This document shows, in pieces, positions 5,437-5,738 of a stretch of DNA of 5,738 bases. The DNA is from an uncultured Clostridium sp. (GTDB lineage Bacteria; Bacillota_A; Clostridia; Lachnospirales; Lachnospiraceae), in the NCBI GenBank assembly GCA_947174825.1, contig CAMWKN010000136.1, positions 1 to 5,738 of the forward strand, given 5' to 3'. A program made the position numbers and the translations under genes. Each line of letters starts with the position of its first letter. Within the stretch, counting starts at the first letter, position 1. Below the pieces are notes generated by a model. It worked only from the letters and a program-made list of their open reading frames with translations. It was not told the origin of the DNA and did no database searches.

Positions 5437-5530
5437 TTTTCAATTTCTTAATTATCCTATACTTTTTCTCCAAGTAGCCGATGGAACGATTCATTCGAAT
5501 AATCAAAAATCGCATGCATTTTTCATGCAC

Positions 5531-5571
5531 AAACAGCGCAATATCTTGATTTTACAGATCTTGCGCTGTTT
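5531..5571 (-). terminator. Hairpin terminator after guaA
   Basis: Arms AAACAGCGCAA (5531-5541) and TTGCGCTGTTT (5561-5571) pair over 11 bp; after one mismatch (5542/5560), ATCT/AGAT add 4 bp around a 9-base loop. It starts 5 bases past the guaA stop. On the minus strand only TTT follows directly. A second small hairpin (5511-5528) and a T5 tract (5508-5504) come after it and may complete termination. Confidence 0.65.
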
Positions 5572-5576
5572 TAATC

Positions 5577-5656
5577 TCACTCGAACTCTATCGTCCCCGG
5601 CGGCTTACTCGTCAAATCATAAACCACTCGATTTACCCCCCGCACCTCATTAATTA
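5577..5656 (-). CDS. guaA: GMP synthase (glutamine-hydrolysing), C-terminal end only
   Basis: GMP synthase makes GMP from XMP, ATP and glutamine in the cytoplasm, the last step of de novo guanine nucleotide synthesis. Only the final ~26 codons are present. They read INEVRGVNRVVYDLTSKPP then GTIEFE and TGA (5579-5577). This is the strongly conserved GuaA C-terminus, part of the dimerisation domain, where most homologues end SKPPATIEWE or close to it. The 5' side is lost because adapter-derived sequence takes over somewhere between 5657 and 5663; the few codons before INEV are therefore unreliable. It is a core gene and marks the chromosomal side of the accessory region. Confidence 0.92.
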
Positions 5657-5738
5657 CTTTATCTTATACACATCTGAAGATGACGACGAATAGGCTTGTG
5701 GAGATCTCGGGTGTAGCCGTATCATTAAAAAAAAGTGG
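5657..5738. other. Illumina Nextera P5-side adapter (sequencing artefact)
   Basis: CTTATACACATCT (5663-5675) is the reverse complement of the transposase mosaic end, with two mismatches in the six bases before it. It is followed by a 14-base stretch (5676-5689) matching the P5-side adapter arm with three C-to-A changes. Then come an 8-base index-like slot (5690-5697), then GTGGAGATCTCGG and CCGTATCATT (5698-5726) matching the P5 flow-cell sequence with four mismatches. A run of A and GTGG ends the window, as in reads running off a short insert. No biology should be read here. Confidence 0.95.

Noticed and set aside
5501..5571. Hairpins here as a riboswitch or small RNA
   Set aside because: They are simple stems directly after a stop codon, best explained as a terminator; no conserved riboswitch core is visible.
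5663..5738. End region as a real coding or regulatory sequence
   Set aside because: The order and identity of its blocks match sequencing adapter.
1..5738. CRISPR array, tRNA, rRNA, insertion sequence or integron attC sites
   Set aside because: No regularly spaced repeats, cloverleaf, transposase fragment or attC-like core sites were found on reading both strands.

Overview
AT-rich DNA with strong AGGAGG/AGGTGATC-type ribosome binding sites and gene families common in gut Clostridia suggests a Firmicute, probably Lachnospiraceae or a close relative. This is inference; no taxonomic marker is complete here. Every gene I can support lies on the minus strand, so transcription runs from high to low coordinates. 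Both ends are breaks. Position 1 cuts an open gene. The last ~76-82 bases are not genomic: they match the Illumina Nextera P5-side adapter with several mismatches.

Read in the direction of transcription:
(1) 5656-5577: the last ~26 codons of guaA (GMP synthase), then a strong hairpin at 5571-5531.
(2) 5392-3714: a tightly packed four-gene cassette with overlapping or nearly touching genes. It encodes a DUF4869-like protein, a very small P-loop ATPase, a 228-aa protein with a cysteine cluster and a possible TOPRIM-like N-terminus, and an unlisted 45-aa membrane peptide. This is the best candidate for an undescribed multi-gene system.
(3) 3713-3440: an intergenic stretch with an imperfect 15-bp inverted repeat pair, a hairpin and a likely promoter.
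(4) 3439-2033: an intact pair, a class I SAM-dependent methyltransferase and a small zeta-toxin-like P-loop kinase.
(5) 1913-718: three successive broken genes, namely a GNAT acetyltransferase with a frameshift and an internal deletion, a DUF3781 gene with no start and a frameshift, and a CatA-like O-acetyltransferase with a nonsense codon, a frameshift and no C-terminal half.
(6) 734-1: a gene overlapping the tail of the CatA remnant by 17 bases. Its N-terminus is a PD-(D/E)XK nuclease domain; the rest runs off the window. The layout resembles nuclease-NTPase fusion proteins of anti-phage defence.

Taken together, this looks like an accessory region beside the 3' end of guaA, a known integration hotspot. 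It holds decaying small-molecule-modifying genes next to a possible defence gene and an uncharacterised ATPase operon. No integrase, attachment-site duplicate, tRNA, rRNA or CRISPR array is visible.
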